In this document: one piece after another, positions 52,391 through 60,120 of the stretch
Layout: each line of letters begins with the position of its first letter
Numbering within the stretch: the stretch's first letter is position 1
DNA from: Myxococcaceae bacterium JPH2
Lineage (GTDB): Bacteria > Myxococcota > Myxococcia > Myxococcales > Myxococcaceae
Direction: 5' to 3'
Length of the DNA stretch: 64,000 nucleotides
Assembly: GCA_016458225.1 (NCBI GenBank)
Contig: JAEMGR010000014.1
Location: forward strand, 62,001-126,000
Notes under the pieces: generated by a model
The model's input: only the letters and a program-made list of their open reading frames with translations
Databases searched by the model: none
Told to the model about the DNA's origin: nothing
Made by a program: the position numbers and the translations under genes

Positions 52391-52789
52391 ATGGATGAGC
52401 AGCAGCAGTTGGAGATGATTCAGTCGCAGCAGGCGGCCGGTGGCATCGGGATTGTGGGGAGCATCATCTACCTCGCGGTCATCGGTCTGATGATCGCCGG
52501 GATGTGGAAGACGTTCGCCAAGGCCGGTGAGCCGGGCTGGGCCGCCATCGTCCCCATCTACAACATCATCGTGATGCTGAAGATTGTGGGCCGGCCGCTG
52601 TGGTGGATCGTGCTCCTCATGATCCCCTGCGTGAACTTCATCGCGCTCGTCATCGTCGGCATCGACATGGCGAAGTCGTTCGGCAAGGGCACGGGCTTCG
52701 GTCTGGGGCTCGGCCTGCTGGGCTTCATCTTCTACCCGATGCTGGGCTTCAGCGACGCCAACTACCAGGGTCCGTCGGCCACGGCGTAA
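52391..52789 (+). CDS. DUF5684-like small membrane protein
   Basis: A 132-residue protein with four hydrophobic stretches. GEPGWAAIVPIYNIIVMLKI followed by GRPLWWIVLLMIPCVN is the hallmark of the DUF5684 group, small membrane proteins often found beside signal peptidases; here no such gene is adjacent. N-terminus is Gln-rich (MDEQQQLEMIQSQQ). GGAGGGGGAATCC precedes the ATG. Function unknown. Confidence 0.82.
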   Translation: MDEQQQLEMIQSQQAAGGIGIVGSIIYLAVIGLMIAGMWKTFAKAGEPGWAAIVPIYNIIVMLKIVGRPLWWIVLLMIPCVNFIALVIVGIDMAKSFGKGTGFGLGLGLLGFIFYPMLGFSDANYQGPSATA

Positions 52790-52822
52790 GCCGCGCCCAG
52801 ATACGTCCCACGCAGCACTCGA

Positions 52823-52855
52823 CGGCGATGGAGGGCACCGGGCCCTTCATCGCCG
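52823..52855. terminator. Long-stem bidirectional terminator
   Basis: A 14-bp stem with one G-U pair (CGGCGATGGAGGGC / GCCCTTCATCGCCG) and a 5-base loop, 33 bases past the stop of the DUF5684-like gene and overlapping the end of the convergent small lipoprotein gene. Confidence 0.65.
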
Positions 52856-53074
52856 TTCGTGTTCCCAGGGGTACCCATCCCCCGGGTCCGAGTCATCCGG
52901 AGGAAGCTCTTCCGCCCCCCCGTCCTCGCGGAGCCAGGAGCCCCCGTCCGGTGCGACTGGCGCGATGGGCTCGCCGCTCTCGATGGGCTGCAGGACGATG
53001 GGGTCACACGCCCCCAGCACCAGCCCGGTGGCGAGACAGCAACAGAACAGGCGGCGAAGGGGCGCCACGGACAT
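52847..53074 (-). CDS. Small lipoprotein, 75 residues
   Basis: MSVAPLRRLFCCCLATGLVL ends in lipobox Cys (LGACDP), giving a mature peptide of about 53 residues, acidic and Pro/Asp/Gly-rich (SGEPIAPVAPDGG, GAEELPPDDSDPG). No fold is recognised. The start at 53074 is set by the signal peptide. It lies upstream of nothing in the same direction and ends inside a terminator-like hairpin. Confidence 0.6.
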   Translation of the reverse strand: MSVAPLRRLFCCCLATGLVLGACDPIVLQPIESGEPIAPVAPDGGSWLREDGGAEELPPDDSDPGDGYPWEHERR

Positions 53075-53157
53075 GGGGGTTCGCGCGGCAAGGGGGCAGC
53101 GATGGGCCGCACCCTGCATACGCACCCAGGTCGATTTCCGGGTCGCTCGCGCGCCGT

Positions 53158-55137
53158 TCAGCGCACCAAACGAACGGGCCCGTTGAACCAGCGGTTCAGC
53201 TCCGTCACGTCATCCAAGCGGTGCGCGGGCGGGAGGCTGGACAGGAACACGCGGCCATAGCCCTTGGTCACGATGCGCCGGTCCAACATGGCGACGATGC
53301 CTCGGTCCGCCTGCGTCCGGATGAGCCGCCCGAAGCCCTGCCGCAGCGCGAGCGCCGCCTGCGGGAGCTGATACTGCTCGAACGGCTCCTCGCCTCGCGA
53401 CTCGAGCTGCCGGATGCGCGCGGCGACCAGCGGGTCTCCCGGCGACGCGAAGGGCAGCCGGTCGATGATGACCAGGCTGAGCGCATCCCCCGGCACGTCC
53501 ACGCCTTCCCAGAAGCTGTGCGCCGCGAACAACACGCTCGGCGTCGAGCGGAAGGACTCCAGGAGCTGCGCCTTCGGACGCTCGCCCTGGAGCAGCGCGG
53601 GAACCATGAGCCGCCCCGCCACCAGCTCATACGCGCGCACCATGTTCCGCAGGCTGGTGAAGAGCACGAAGGCGCGCCCACCCGTCACCTGGCACAGCTC
53701 GAGAATCTCCTCCGAGGCCGCCTCGATGAAGCCCGGCGCGCTGGGGTCCGGCAGGTGCGTGGGCAGGTACAGCGCGGACTGGCGGGGGAAGTCGAAGGGG
53801 CTGGGCACGGACAGCGTGCGCACGCGCGCCACGGGCTGGCCCTCGTCGTCGTACATCCCCATGCGGCTGGCGAAGAAGTCGAAGCGGCTGTCGGCCGCGA
53901 GCGTCGCGGAGGTGAACACCACCGTGTCCACCGCGCCATAGAGGCGCTCGCGCAGCTCCTTCGCCACGTCGATGGGACTGGCGCGCAGGAACACGCCGCG
54001 GCCTCGCGACTCCGCCCAGTACACGTGGTCCGCGGACTCGGCCTTCTCCAGGAAGGACAGCTGCTCGACCATCTCCTCGCCGCGCCGGTGGATGGCCGCC
54101 ATCTCCGGCTCGCGCTCCCCCGCGGCGAAGGACGCGAGCGCGGCCAGGCCCTCGCGCACCTGCTCCATCGCGCCGGACAGCTTCGCCAGGCTCTCCGGCC
54201 GCAGCGCCACGGACGACTCCGCGCCCGACAGCCCCAGCGCGCGCGGCGCTTGATTGAAGAAGGCCTCCGCGTGCGTGCGCACCCGCGCGGCCAAGGCCGA
54301 CAGCGTGGTGTGTCGCTCGTCGGTGGCGGGCAGCAGCGCGGAGGCGTCGCGCGCCAGTTCCTCCAATCGGAAGTTCGAGACGCCGTAGCCGAAGTTGCCG
54401 CTGGCCGCGTCCTCCAACGCGTGCGCCTCGTCGAAGACGACCGCGTCGTACCAGGGCAGCACGCCCTCCACGCGCTTGCCCGAGCTGCGCAGGGACAGGT
54501 CGGCGAAGAACAGGTGGTGGTTGACCACCAGCAGATCCGCGGCCTCCGCGGCCTTGCGCATGCGCGTGACGAAGCACGTCTCGTACAGCGGGCAGCGCGA
54601 GCCCAGGCACGTCTCCGAGGTCGTGGACAGCCGCGACCACGCGCCGAACGACTCGGGCAGGTCCAGCTCGGCCCGGTCCCCCGTCTGGGTCTCCCCCACC
54701 CACGCCTTCAGCCGGGGCCACTGCCGAGCCTCCTCGCGCGAGGGGAACTGCGGGTCCTTCGCGAAGGACTCATAGCGGTGCAGGCACAGGTAGTTGCTGC
54801 GGCCCTTGAGGTACGCGGCCTCGAACTTCAGGCCCATCTTCTCGCGCAGCAGCGGCAGGTCCTTGAAGAAGACCTGATCCTGAAGCGTCTTCGTCGCGGT
54901 GGACACCACCACGCGGCGCCCGGAGAGCAGCGCGGGGACCAGATAGGCGAGCGTCTTGCCCGTGCCGGTGCCCGCCTCGGCCAACAGGTAGCTGTGCTCA
55001 GAGAAGGCCCGCTCCACGGCGCGCGCCATCTGGAGCTGTTCCGGACGGTGCTCGTACGCGGGCAGGGCTTCCTGAAGGGCGCCACCGGGGCCCAACAGAC
55101 TGTCGACGGAGACCGATGGAGTACCAGAGAGGGACAT
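53158..55137 (-). CDS. DinG/YoaA-type ATP-dependent DNA helicase
   Basis: A 659-residue superfamily 2 (XPD-like) 5'-3' helicase. Motif I LAEAGTGTGKTLAYLVPALL, the iron-sulfur cysteines in SETCLGSRCPLYETC plus a further upstream candidate, motif II VFDEAHALED, and C-terminal motifs FVLFTSLRNM, SFWEGVDVPGD and RQGFGRLIRTQADRG. It likely acts in repair or removal of R-loops or G-quadruplexes, as DinG and YoaA do. ATG 55137 chosen (MSLSGTPSVSVDSLLG); a longer frame to 55218 has no family support. Confidence 0.9.
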   Translation of the reverse strand: MSLSGTPSVSVDSLLGPGGALQEALPAYEHRPEQLQMARAVERAFSEHSYLLAEAGTGTGKTLAYLVPALLSGRRVVVSTATKTLQDQVFFKDLPLLREKMGLKFEAAYLKGRSNYLCLHRYESFAKDPQFPSREEARQWPRLKAWVGETQTGDRAELDLPESFGAWSRLSTTSETCLGSRCPLYETCFVTRMRKAAEAADLLVVNHHLFFADLSLRSSGKRVEGVLPWYDAVVFDEAHALEDAASGNFGYGVSNFRLEELARDASALLPATDERHTTLSALAARVRTHAEAFFNQAPRALGLSGAESSVALRPESLAKLSGAMEQVREGLAALASFAAGEREPEMAAIHRRGEEMVEQLSFLEKAESADHVYWAESRGRGVFLRASPIDVAKELRERLYGAVDTVVFTSATLAADSRFDFFASRMGMYDDEGQPVARVRTLSVPSPFDFPRQSALYLPTHLPDPSAPGFIEAASEEILELCQVTGGRAFVLFTSLRNMVRAYELVAGRLMVPALLQGERPKAQLLESFRSTPSVLFAAHSFWEGVDVPGDALSLVIIDRLPFASPGDPLVAARIRQLESRGEEPFEQYQLPQAALALRQGFGRLIRTQADRGIVAMLDRRIVTKGYGRVFLSSLPPAHRLDDVTELNRWFNGPVRLVR

Positions 55138-55274
55138 GCGCGCGAGCCGGTGCGCCGGAGGAAGCGCCCGGCCGGTCAAGATAGCAGCGGTACCCGCTTC
55201 CGGCGCGTTCCTGACCACACATCCGCGCCGCGCCCTCGCGCCCGCCCGCTCAGCGGGGGACCAACAGCCCGGGA

Positions 55275-56009
55275 CTACGGTCCGCCGAGGAACGCGCCCG
55301 CCGCGAAGTGGATGGCCATCATCGTGAGCACCAGCGCCACCACCAACGTGATGCCCATCATCACCGCCTTCGCACGGCGGGCGGCCAGCGGCACCTCCGT
55401 GTGCGTCATCTCCGCGGTGGATGCACTGGCCGCGCGGCGCACGACCTCCTCGCGCCCGCGCCGGGCCTGCGCGTCCTCGGGAGCCTGCGCCAGTTGGAGG
55501 CGATACAGCCGCCCCGCCATGGCCAGCTCACCTCGCGCCAACGCCTGGGACAACCATTGCTCGTGCGCGTCCCAATCCGCCCACCGCTCACGCAGCACCC
55601 GCCAGCCCTGGGCCAGCGCCTCCGACGGCTGATGCTCCTCCGCCAGGAAGTTGGCGAAGACGAGTCCGCACGCCGCGCAGGACTCCCGCTCCTCGCGCCG
55701 AGGGGACACGCACTTGGGACAGAAGCCCGGCGGCGCGGAGAAGTCCTCGTGCACCGAGGCACCGCTCGTCGCGGCGGCCGCGTCATCCGGGCGCACCACG
55801 CGCAGCGCGGGCACGCTCGGGCGAACGGGCGGCTCGGCGGGCACGGGCGAGGCCACCGCGGCCACGGCCTCGGGCTGAGCCGCGGCCACCGTCAGCGCGG
55901 CGCGGTTCTCCGCTCCGCAGCGACCGCACGCGACGACCAGCGCATCCGCTTCGACGCGAAAGACTTCCAATGGGACCAACCGCTCACAGGCCTCGCACTG
56001 GAACTTCAT
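55275..56009 (-). CDS. Zinc-ribbon protein with C-terminal membrane anchor
   Basis: A 244-residue tail-anchored protein. A zinc ribbon opens it (MKFQCEACERLVPLE then ACGRCGAEN, CxxC...CxxC), and a second ribbon lies mid-way (FCPKCVSPRREERESCAAC), followed by a helical TPR-like stretch (LREWADWDAHEQWLSQALAR region) and one membrane segment near the end (MMGITLVVALVLTMMAIHFA). Start ATG at 56009 overlaps the stop of the M50 protease gene (ATGA). MJ0042-type ribbons with a tail anchor are common in myxobacteria; function unknown, perhaps a partner or substrate of the protease. Confidence 0.78.
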   Translation of the reverse strand: MKFQCEACERLVPLEVFRVEADALVVACGRCGAENRAALTVAAAQPEAVAAVASPVPAEPPVRPSVPALRVVRPDDAAAATSGASVHEDFSAPPGFCPKCVSPRREERESCAACGLVFANFLAEEHQPSEALAQGWRVLRERWADWDAHEQWLSQALARGELAMAGRLYRLQLAQAPEDAQARRGREEVVRRAASASTAEMTHTEVPLAARRAKAVMMGITLVVALVLTMMAIHFAAGAFLGGP

Positions 56010-57004
56010 GACACCACCGTTCGCAAGGGAATGGGCATCGCACACCCGATGAGCGCCAGCAGGCAAAGGGCGCATATCCATCTGCGACCCGCGCTCAATG
56101 GCTCGCGCGGCTCAATGACTTCCGGATGGCCAAACCCCACCATCTTGCTCGTCACCACCAGCCACAGTCCCCAGGAGGCGGTGGCGAACACCGTGAGGAA
56201 CAACAGCAGCACAGCCACGCCCTGCCCCACGCGACGCGCGCGCGAACCCAGCACCGCGAAAGACAGATGTCCTCCGTCGAGCTGCCCCACTGGCATGAGA
56301 TTGAGCAGGGTGACCAGCAATCCAAACCATCCCGCGATGACCACGGGATGCACGGCCACGTCCTTGCCCTCCGGCACCGGCCCCACCGCCAGGCGCGTGA
56401 GCCCCTTCATGAGCAAGCTGTCACCGAACAACGTCTGCACCTGCCGGAGCGGCTCCTCGGCAGGAGGCGGCGCGTGCGTCAGCTTCGCGCCCAGCCAATG
56501 GAACAACTCCGACCCCAGCACCCACAGCGAGGACTCTCCCGGGAAAGGCGACGCCACCGACGGCGCATCCACCACCGTCGAGTGCCGCAGGCCCCAGTAG
56601 AGAATGGGCAGCGCCACCACCAGCCCCGCGAGCGGCCCCGCCGCGCCGATATCCACCAGCGCGTTGCGCGAGGGAATGCGGCTGCGGATCCGAATGACCG
56701 CGCCCAGCGTGCCCAGACTGCCCGGCACCGGCAGCGGGATGAAGTACGGCAACGACGTGTCCACGCCGTGCAATCGCGCCAGCACGTAGTGCCCCATTTC
56801 GTGCGAACCCAGGATGGCCAGCAGCGACAAGCTGAAGGCCAGCGCCTGCGCGCCATCCTCGGGACGCAGGCCCGCGTCGGTGAAGGGAAACGAACCGGTG
56901 AAGAGCACCAGATACGCCAGGAACGTGGTGCCCACCGTCAGCACGAACAACAAGACGTGCAGCCAGAGCCGGGCGTAGGGACGAGCAACAGAGACGGAGT
57001 CCAT
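56006..57004 (-). CDS. Site-2-protease-like intramembrane metalloprotease (M50)
   Basis: A 332-residue polytopic protease. Zinc site HEMGH at 68-72 within a membrane helix and the third ligand in LNLMPVGQLDGGHL with Asp243. It has about seven hydrophobic segments and no PDZ domain, unlike RseP, placing it in the PDZ-less group related to archaeal/cyanobacterial and EGY1-type proteases. Such enzymes release regulators from the membrane. ATG 57004; a TTG at 57031 is less likely. Coupled to the zinc-ribbon gene downstream. Confidence 0.88.
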   Translation of the reverse strand: MDSVSVARPYARLWLHVLLFVLTVGTTFLAYLVLFTGSFPFTDAGLRPEDGAQALAFSLSLLAILGSHEMGHYVLARLHGVDTSLPYFIPLPVPGSLGTLGAVIRIRSRIPSRNALVDIGAAGPLAGLVVALPILYWGLRHSTVVDAPSVASPFPGESSLWVLGSELFHWLGAKLTHAPPPAEEPLRQVQTLFGDSLLMKGLTRLAVGPVPEGKDVAVHPVVIAGWFGLLVTLLNLMPVGQLDGGHLSFAVLGSRARRVGQGVAVLLLFLTVFATASWGLWLVVTSKMVGFGHPEVIEPREPLSAGRRWICALCLLALIGCAMPIPLRTVVS

Positions 57005-57059
57005 GGACAGGTGAAGCCTCGGCGGTGGCAACCCACAGGAGCGATGTAATTCAACGCGA

Positions 57060-57081
57060 CCAGGCTTTCAGCAAAGCCTGG
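57060..57081. repeat. Perfect 9-bp inverted repeat upstream of M50 gene
   Basis: CCAGGCTTT/AAAGCCTGG with loop CAGC, in the 225-base divergent region between the M50 gene (start 57004) and the small lipoprotein gene (start 57230). It could be an operator or a leader hairpin of the M50 transcript. Confidence 0.5.
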
Positions 57082-57100
57082 AATGAGACGGGGACAGCTC

Positions 57101-57128
57101 TTGACAGACAGTTGACATCTGCTACGAA
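57101..57128 (+). promoter_or_regulatory. Promoter of small lipoprotein gene
   Basis: TTGACA at 57101-57106, 16 bases, TACGAA at 57123-57128. A second perfect TTGACA lies at 57112-57117, so the element is duplicated with an 11-base offset. About 100 bases of leader follow to the ATG at 57230. Confidence 0.5.
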
Positions 57129-57229
57129 ACCCGCCCGCTTGAGGTTTCACCGAACGGCTGGGCACCTGCCCAGGCCGCCCAGCCACCTCGCAAGCGCTCA
57201 ACTCTTAGTTTTTAAGGGAGCGAACAACC

Positions 57230-57577
57230 ATGAAGAAGCTCATCCTGTCCGCCGTTCTCGCGACCAGCCTGGTGGGTTGCACCAGCGTCGAGTCCGCCGT
57301 TGTCTCTGGCAGCGAGATCGCGGCCAACGGCGAGGCCGTGGCTGTCGTGCAGGCCAACGCGCTGGGTCTGACGGCCATCTTCCACATCATCGACATCGTG
57401 CAGAGCGATCTCGACACCGTGGTGAACAAGCTCCTCATCACCGAGGCCAAGGCCATGGGCGCCTCGAAGGTTGACCTGAAGGGCGCCTCCACCACGCCCC
57501 GTCACGGCATCTACGCCCTGTTCGGGACCATCATCGGCGTGACCAGCTCCACCGCGACGGGCGTCGCCGTCAAGTAG
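57230..57577 (+). CDS. Small lipoprotein, probably highly expressed
   Basis: A 115-residue lipoprotein: MKKLILSAVLATSLVGCTS with lipobox Cys17. The mature part is small-residue rich, with a helical LTAIFHIIDIVQSDLDTVVN stretch, a conserved-looking LITEAKAMGASKVDL motif (the A-x-x-MGA-x-K-V pattern of small outer-membrane lipoproteins) and a hydrophobic C-terminus (YALFGTIIGVTSSTATG). Codon use is restricted (AAG, CTC, GTC), there is a strong ribosome site (GGGAG), a -35-like TTGACA pair upstream and a textbook terminator downstream, all suggesting high expression. Function unknown. Confidence 0.78.
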   Translation: MKKLILSAVLATSLVGCTSVESAVVSGSEIAANGEAVAVVQANALGLTAIFHIIDIVQSDLDTVVNKLLITEAKAMGASKVDLKGASTTPRHGIYALFGTIIGVTSSTATGVAVK

Positions 57578-57604
57578 TCCGCTCCGCCTTTCCTGGCGGA
57601 TAAG

Positions 57605-57641
57605 AAAGGCCCCCTGGAAACAGCGGGGCCTTTGCTTTTTT
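57605..57641 (+). terminator. Intrinsic terminator
   Basis: Stem AAAGGCCCC/GGGGCCTTT continued by CTG/CAG with a GAAA loop and one bulged C, followed by GCTTTTTTC. It is the clearest Rho-independent terminator in the window, 28 bases past the small lipoprotein stop and 12 bases before the next start. Confidence 0.92.
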
Positions 57642-57652
57642 CTGGGTCTCCC

Positions 57653-58453
57653 ATGCGTCTTCTTCTCCTGTTGCCGTGTGTCGCACTCCTCGCCTGCCGC
57701 TCCCGCTCCGCCACGGAGGAGCCCGGCGCGCTCCTGTCGCAGGCGCGTCAGCGGCTGGCCGAGCGCGACACGAAGCTTGCCCACTACCGACTGGAGGGCA
57801 CGCAGCGGGAAGGAGACAGCGCGCAGGCGTCCTTCACCTTCACCTATCGCGCGCCTCAGCGAATGCTGGGCACGGTGACGGCGCCGATGTCTCGCACGGT
57901 GGCCTGGGATGGGACCCACCTGTTCGAGAAGCTCGACGAGCCCAAGCAGTTCACCACCTTCGCCAACGAGCTGCCGCCCGAGAAGCTGTCGGGGTTTCTC
58001 ACCGAGGTGTTCGCGCCCTTCGTGCCCGAGGGCTTCCGCGCGCCGCTGCTCCTGCGCAGTGTGACGGCGAAGCGCGTGACGCACGCGCGCGCGAAGGACG
58101 CCGTGGAGCTGTCCATGAAGCTGGAGGGCGCCGAGGCCGAGGGCCTGGAGGTGGCCTACGTGCTGCGGTGGCCCACGCTGGACTTCCTCTCCAAGCGCAC
58201 GCACGCGCCGGACGGCACCACGGCCGAGGTGCGGGTGGAGGACGAGCACTGCGACGCGGCGCTCCAGCTCTGCGTGCCGCGCCGGCTGACCCGATGGGTG
58301 GATGGCAAGCAGGTAGGAGAGACCCTGCTCTCTCGAGTGGACCTCCAGGCCACCTTGCCCAATGACACGTTCACGCTGGCGGCGCCGGCGGGCTACAGCG
58401 CGCAGAGCCGCACGCTCGTGGAGAGTGGGGCGGCCAGCTCGGACGGCGGTTGA
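57653..58453 (+). CDS. LolA-like outer-membrane lipoprotein sorting-type protein
   Basis: A 266-residue predicted lipoprotein (MRLLLLLPCVALLAC, Cys15). The mature part has the half-barrel pattern of LolA/LolB and related proteins: YRLEGTQREGDSAQASFTFT, YRAPQRMLGTVTAPMSR, VAWDGTHLFEKLDEPKQFTT. It has an extra disulfide candidate pair (HCDAALQLC). It may bind a lipid or lipoprotein acyl chain; a general LolA role is unlikely given the lipid anchor and divergent sequence. ATG 57653 follows the terminator closely, so it probably depends on readthrough or an internal promoter. Confidence 0.72.
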   Translation: MRLLLLLPCVALLACRSRSATEEPGALLSQARQRLAERDTKLAHYRLEGTQREGDSAQASFTFTYRAPQRMLGTVTAPMSRTVAWDGTHLFEKLDEPKQFTTFANELPPEKLSGFLTEVFAPFVPEGFRAPLLLRSVTAKRVTHARAKDAVELSMKLEGAEAEGLEVAYVLRWPTLDFLSKRTHAPDGTTAEVRVEDEHCDAALQLCVPRRLTRWVDGKQVGETLLSRVDLQATLPNDTFTLAAPAGYSAQSRTLVESGAASSDGG

Positions 58454-58498
58454 CCCATCCCCCACGCGTCCCCACCTTCCGCCGGGGGGAGGTGCCGC

Positions 58499-59215
58499 AT
58501 GGTGGAGAACGTCATCTTCGACGTGGATGGGACCCTGGTGGACTCGGTGGACGAGCACGCCGAAGCGTGGCGGCGCGCGTTCCTGCACTTCGGTCGGGAC
58601 ATCCCCTTCGCCCATGTCCGCAGCCAGATTGGAAAAGGCGCGGATCAGCTCCTGCCCGTCTTCTTCAACGAGGAGGAGCTGGAGCACATCGGCAAGGAGC
58701 TGGAGGACTACCGCTCCGCGCTGTTCCTGCGCGAGTTCCTCCCCAAGGTCCGTGCCTTCCCGCGCGTGAAGGAACTCTTCCAGCGGCTGCGCCAGGAGGG
58801 CCGCCACCTGGCGTTGGCCACCAGCGCGAAGGGCGACGAGCTGAAGCACTACGTGAAGCTGTGCGGCATCGACGGACTGTTCGAGGCGAAGGCGAGCCAG
58901 GACGAGGTGGAACAGAGCAAGCCGCACCCGGACATCTACGCGGCCGCCATGGCGCGACTGGGAAAGCCGGCGCCCGACGCGACGGCGGTGGTGGGCGATG
59001 CGCCGTATGACGCGCTCGCCGCCACCAAGCTGGGGCTGTCCACCGTGGGCATGCTGTGCGGCGGCTTCTCGCGCGAGGACTTGAGCGCCGCGGGGTGCCG
59101 CACGCTCGTGAAGGACCCGGAGGCCCTGCTGCGCCGCTTCGAGTCCAATCCGCGAAGCTGGCCGTGGGAAGAGACGCGCGCCGAGGCCACGAGCAAGGAC
59201 GAAGGGCGCCGCTGA
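58499..59215 (+). CDS. HAD-superfamily hydrolase (phosphoglycolate phosphatase/beta-PGM-like)
   Basis: A 238-residue cytoplasmic phosphatase. Motif I FDVDGTLVDSV with nucleophile Asp9 and acid Asp11; a helical cap; motif II LALATSAKG; motif III Lys in QSKPHPDIY; motif IV VVGDAPYDALAA. The C1 cap and EQSKPHPDIY fit the phosphoglycolate phosphatase/beta-phosphoglucomutase group, whose members differ widely in substrate. GGGGGGAGGTGCCGC precedes the ATG. Confidence 0.9.
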   Translation: MVENVIFDVDGTLVDSVDEHAEAWRRAFLHFGRDIPFAHVRSQIGKGADQLLPVFFNEEELEHIGKELEDYRSALFLREFLPKVRAFPRVKELFQRLRQEGRHLALATSAKGDELKHYVKLCGIDGLFEAKASQDEVEQSKPHPDIYAAAMARLGKPAPDATAVVGDAPYDALAATKLGLSTVGMLCGGFSREDLSAAGCRTLVKDPEALLRRFESNPRSWPWEETRAEATSKDEGRR

Positions 59216-59385
59216 GCCTCTCGTGCTCGGTGGCGTGTCGCGGCGCGCCCCGCGCCATGCCCGAGGCGCTTCGGATCCAATGCGGTGAGCCGTGAGCCGG
59301 GTCATGAGCGGGGCACTTGGGTTCCGGCGACCTGCACCGTCCGCGCGGCCCTGCGCGCGGGACTGAGAAGGCATTGAGACACGTG

Positions 59386-59415
59386 GGCCCTCGGCGGCCT
59401 TCACCGCCGAGGGCC
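59386..59415. terminator. Bidirectional terminator hairpin
   Basis: Perfect 12-bp stem GGCCCTCGGCGG/CCGCCGAGGGCC with a 6-base loop between the convergent HAD gene (stop 59215) and H1-like gene (stop 59435). A short TTGTC follows on the plus strand. Confidence 0.65.
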
Positions 59416-59434
59416 TTGTCACGCGCTTGCGCGG

Positions 59435-59932
59435 CTATCTGCGCGAGCCGCGCCGCTTCGCCACGCTCCGGCCCCGTGAGGCGCTGGCGCGCGAGGCGCC
59501 GCGACCGGAGACTCGGGAGCGCCGAGAGGTCACGCGCTTGCCCGCGGTTCCCGCGCGCGCCGTGGACTTGCGCCCCATCGTGCGCGTGGCCCGCCGAGGA
59601 CTGGCCCGCGTCGTGCGACGCGCCGTCGTGCGCTTGCGTGCCGCGGTCGTCTTGCGCGCCGTGCGCTTGCGCGCGGACGCCACGGACCGCGTACGGCCCG
59701 ACACCCGCCCCGCCTTGCGCGCGTTCTTCCGCGCCGCGGGACGCCGACGCGCCACCTTCGCCCTGCTTCCGGATCCACCCTTCATACCGCCCCCCGTGAG
59801 CTTGTTGACGGTGGCCCAGGCCCGCGCCGCGGACGTGCTCTCGTCAACGCCTCGATGCTCGTAACCCTGCTCGATGCTCCGAGCCATTCGCCTCTGCTTG
59901 TTCGAGTACTTCGCTTTACTCCCTCTCGCCAT
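59435..59932 (-). CDS. Histone-H1-like basic protein
   Basis: A 165-residue, extremely basic protein. Residues 1-48 form a small helical domain (SKAKYSNKQRRMARSIEQGY, VDESTSAARAWATVNKLTGG) like the plasmid-stabilisation or ChaB-like basic domains; residues 55-165 are Arg/Lys/Ala/Thr/Ser repeats such as RKRTARKTTAARKRTTARRT without acidic residues. It should bind nucleic acid without sequence specificity, as eukaryotic H1 tails or bacterial Hc1 do. GGAGGTGGGG before ATG at 59932 fixes the start. Solo gene between a HAD hydrolase and the lipid kinase. Confidence 0.8.
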   Translation of the reverse strand: MARGSKAKYSNKQRRMARSIEQGYEHRGVDESTSAARAWATVNKLTGGGMKGGSGSRAKVARRRPAARKNARKAGRVSGRTRSVASARKRTARKTTAARKRTTARRTTRASPRRATRTMGRKSTARAGTAGKRVTSRRSRVSGRGASRASASRGRSVAKRRGSRR

Positions 59933-60120
59933 CCCCACCTCCTGCCCATGCACCCCGCAGGTATGGAACCCGCGTCGCTTGCAAGGTGTTCAGCCCTTCG
60001 CCTCGGCGGAAGTGCGCATGTCACTTCCTCTGTCCACATGGGAACGGCCGCCCCCACACCTGGCCCTCGCGCGCGTGCATGCACACTGTGTGGGCACGAC
60101 ACCCGTGAGGAGGATCCACC

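Noticed and set aside
52600-55632. Open frame of about 1000 codons on the plus strand
   Set aside because: It crosses the DUF5684-like gene, a terminator hairpin and the whole antisense strand of the DinG-type helicase; composition is Arg/His/Gln-rich and no motif is seen.
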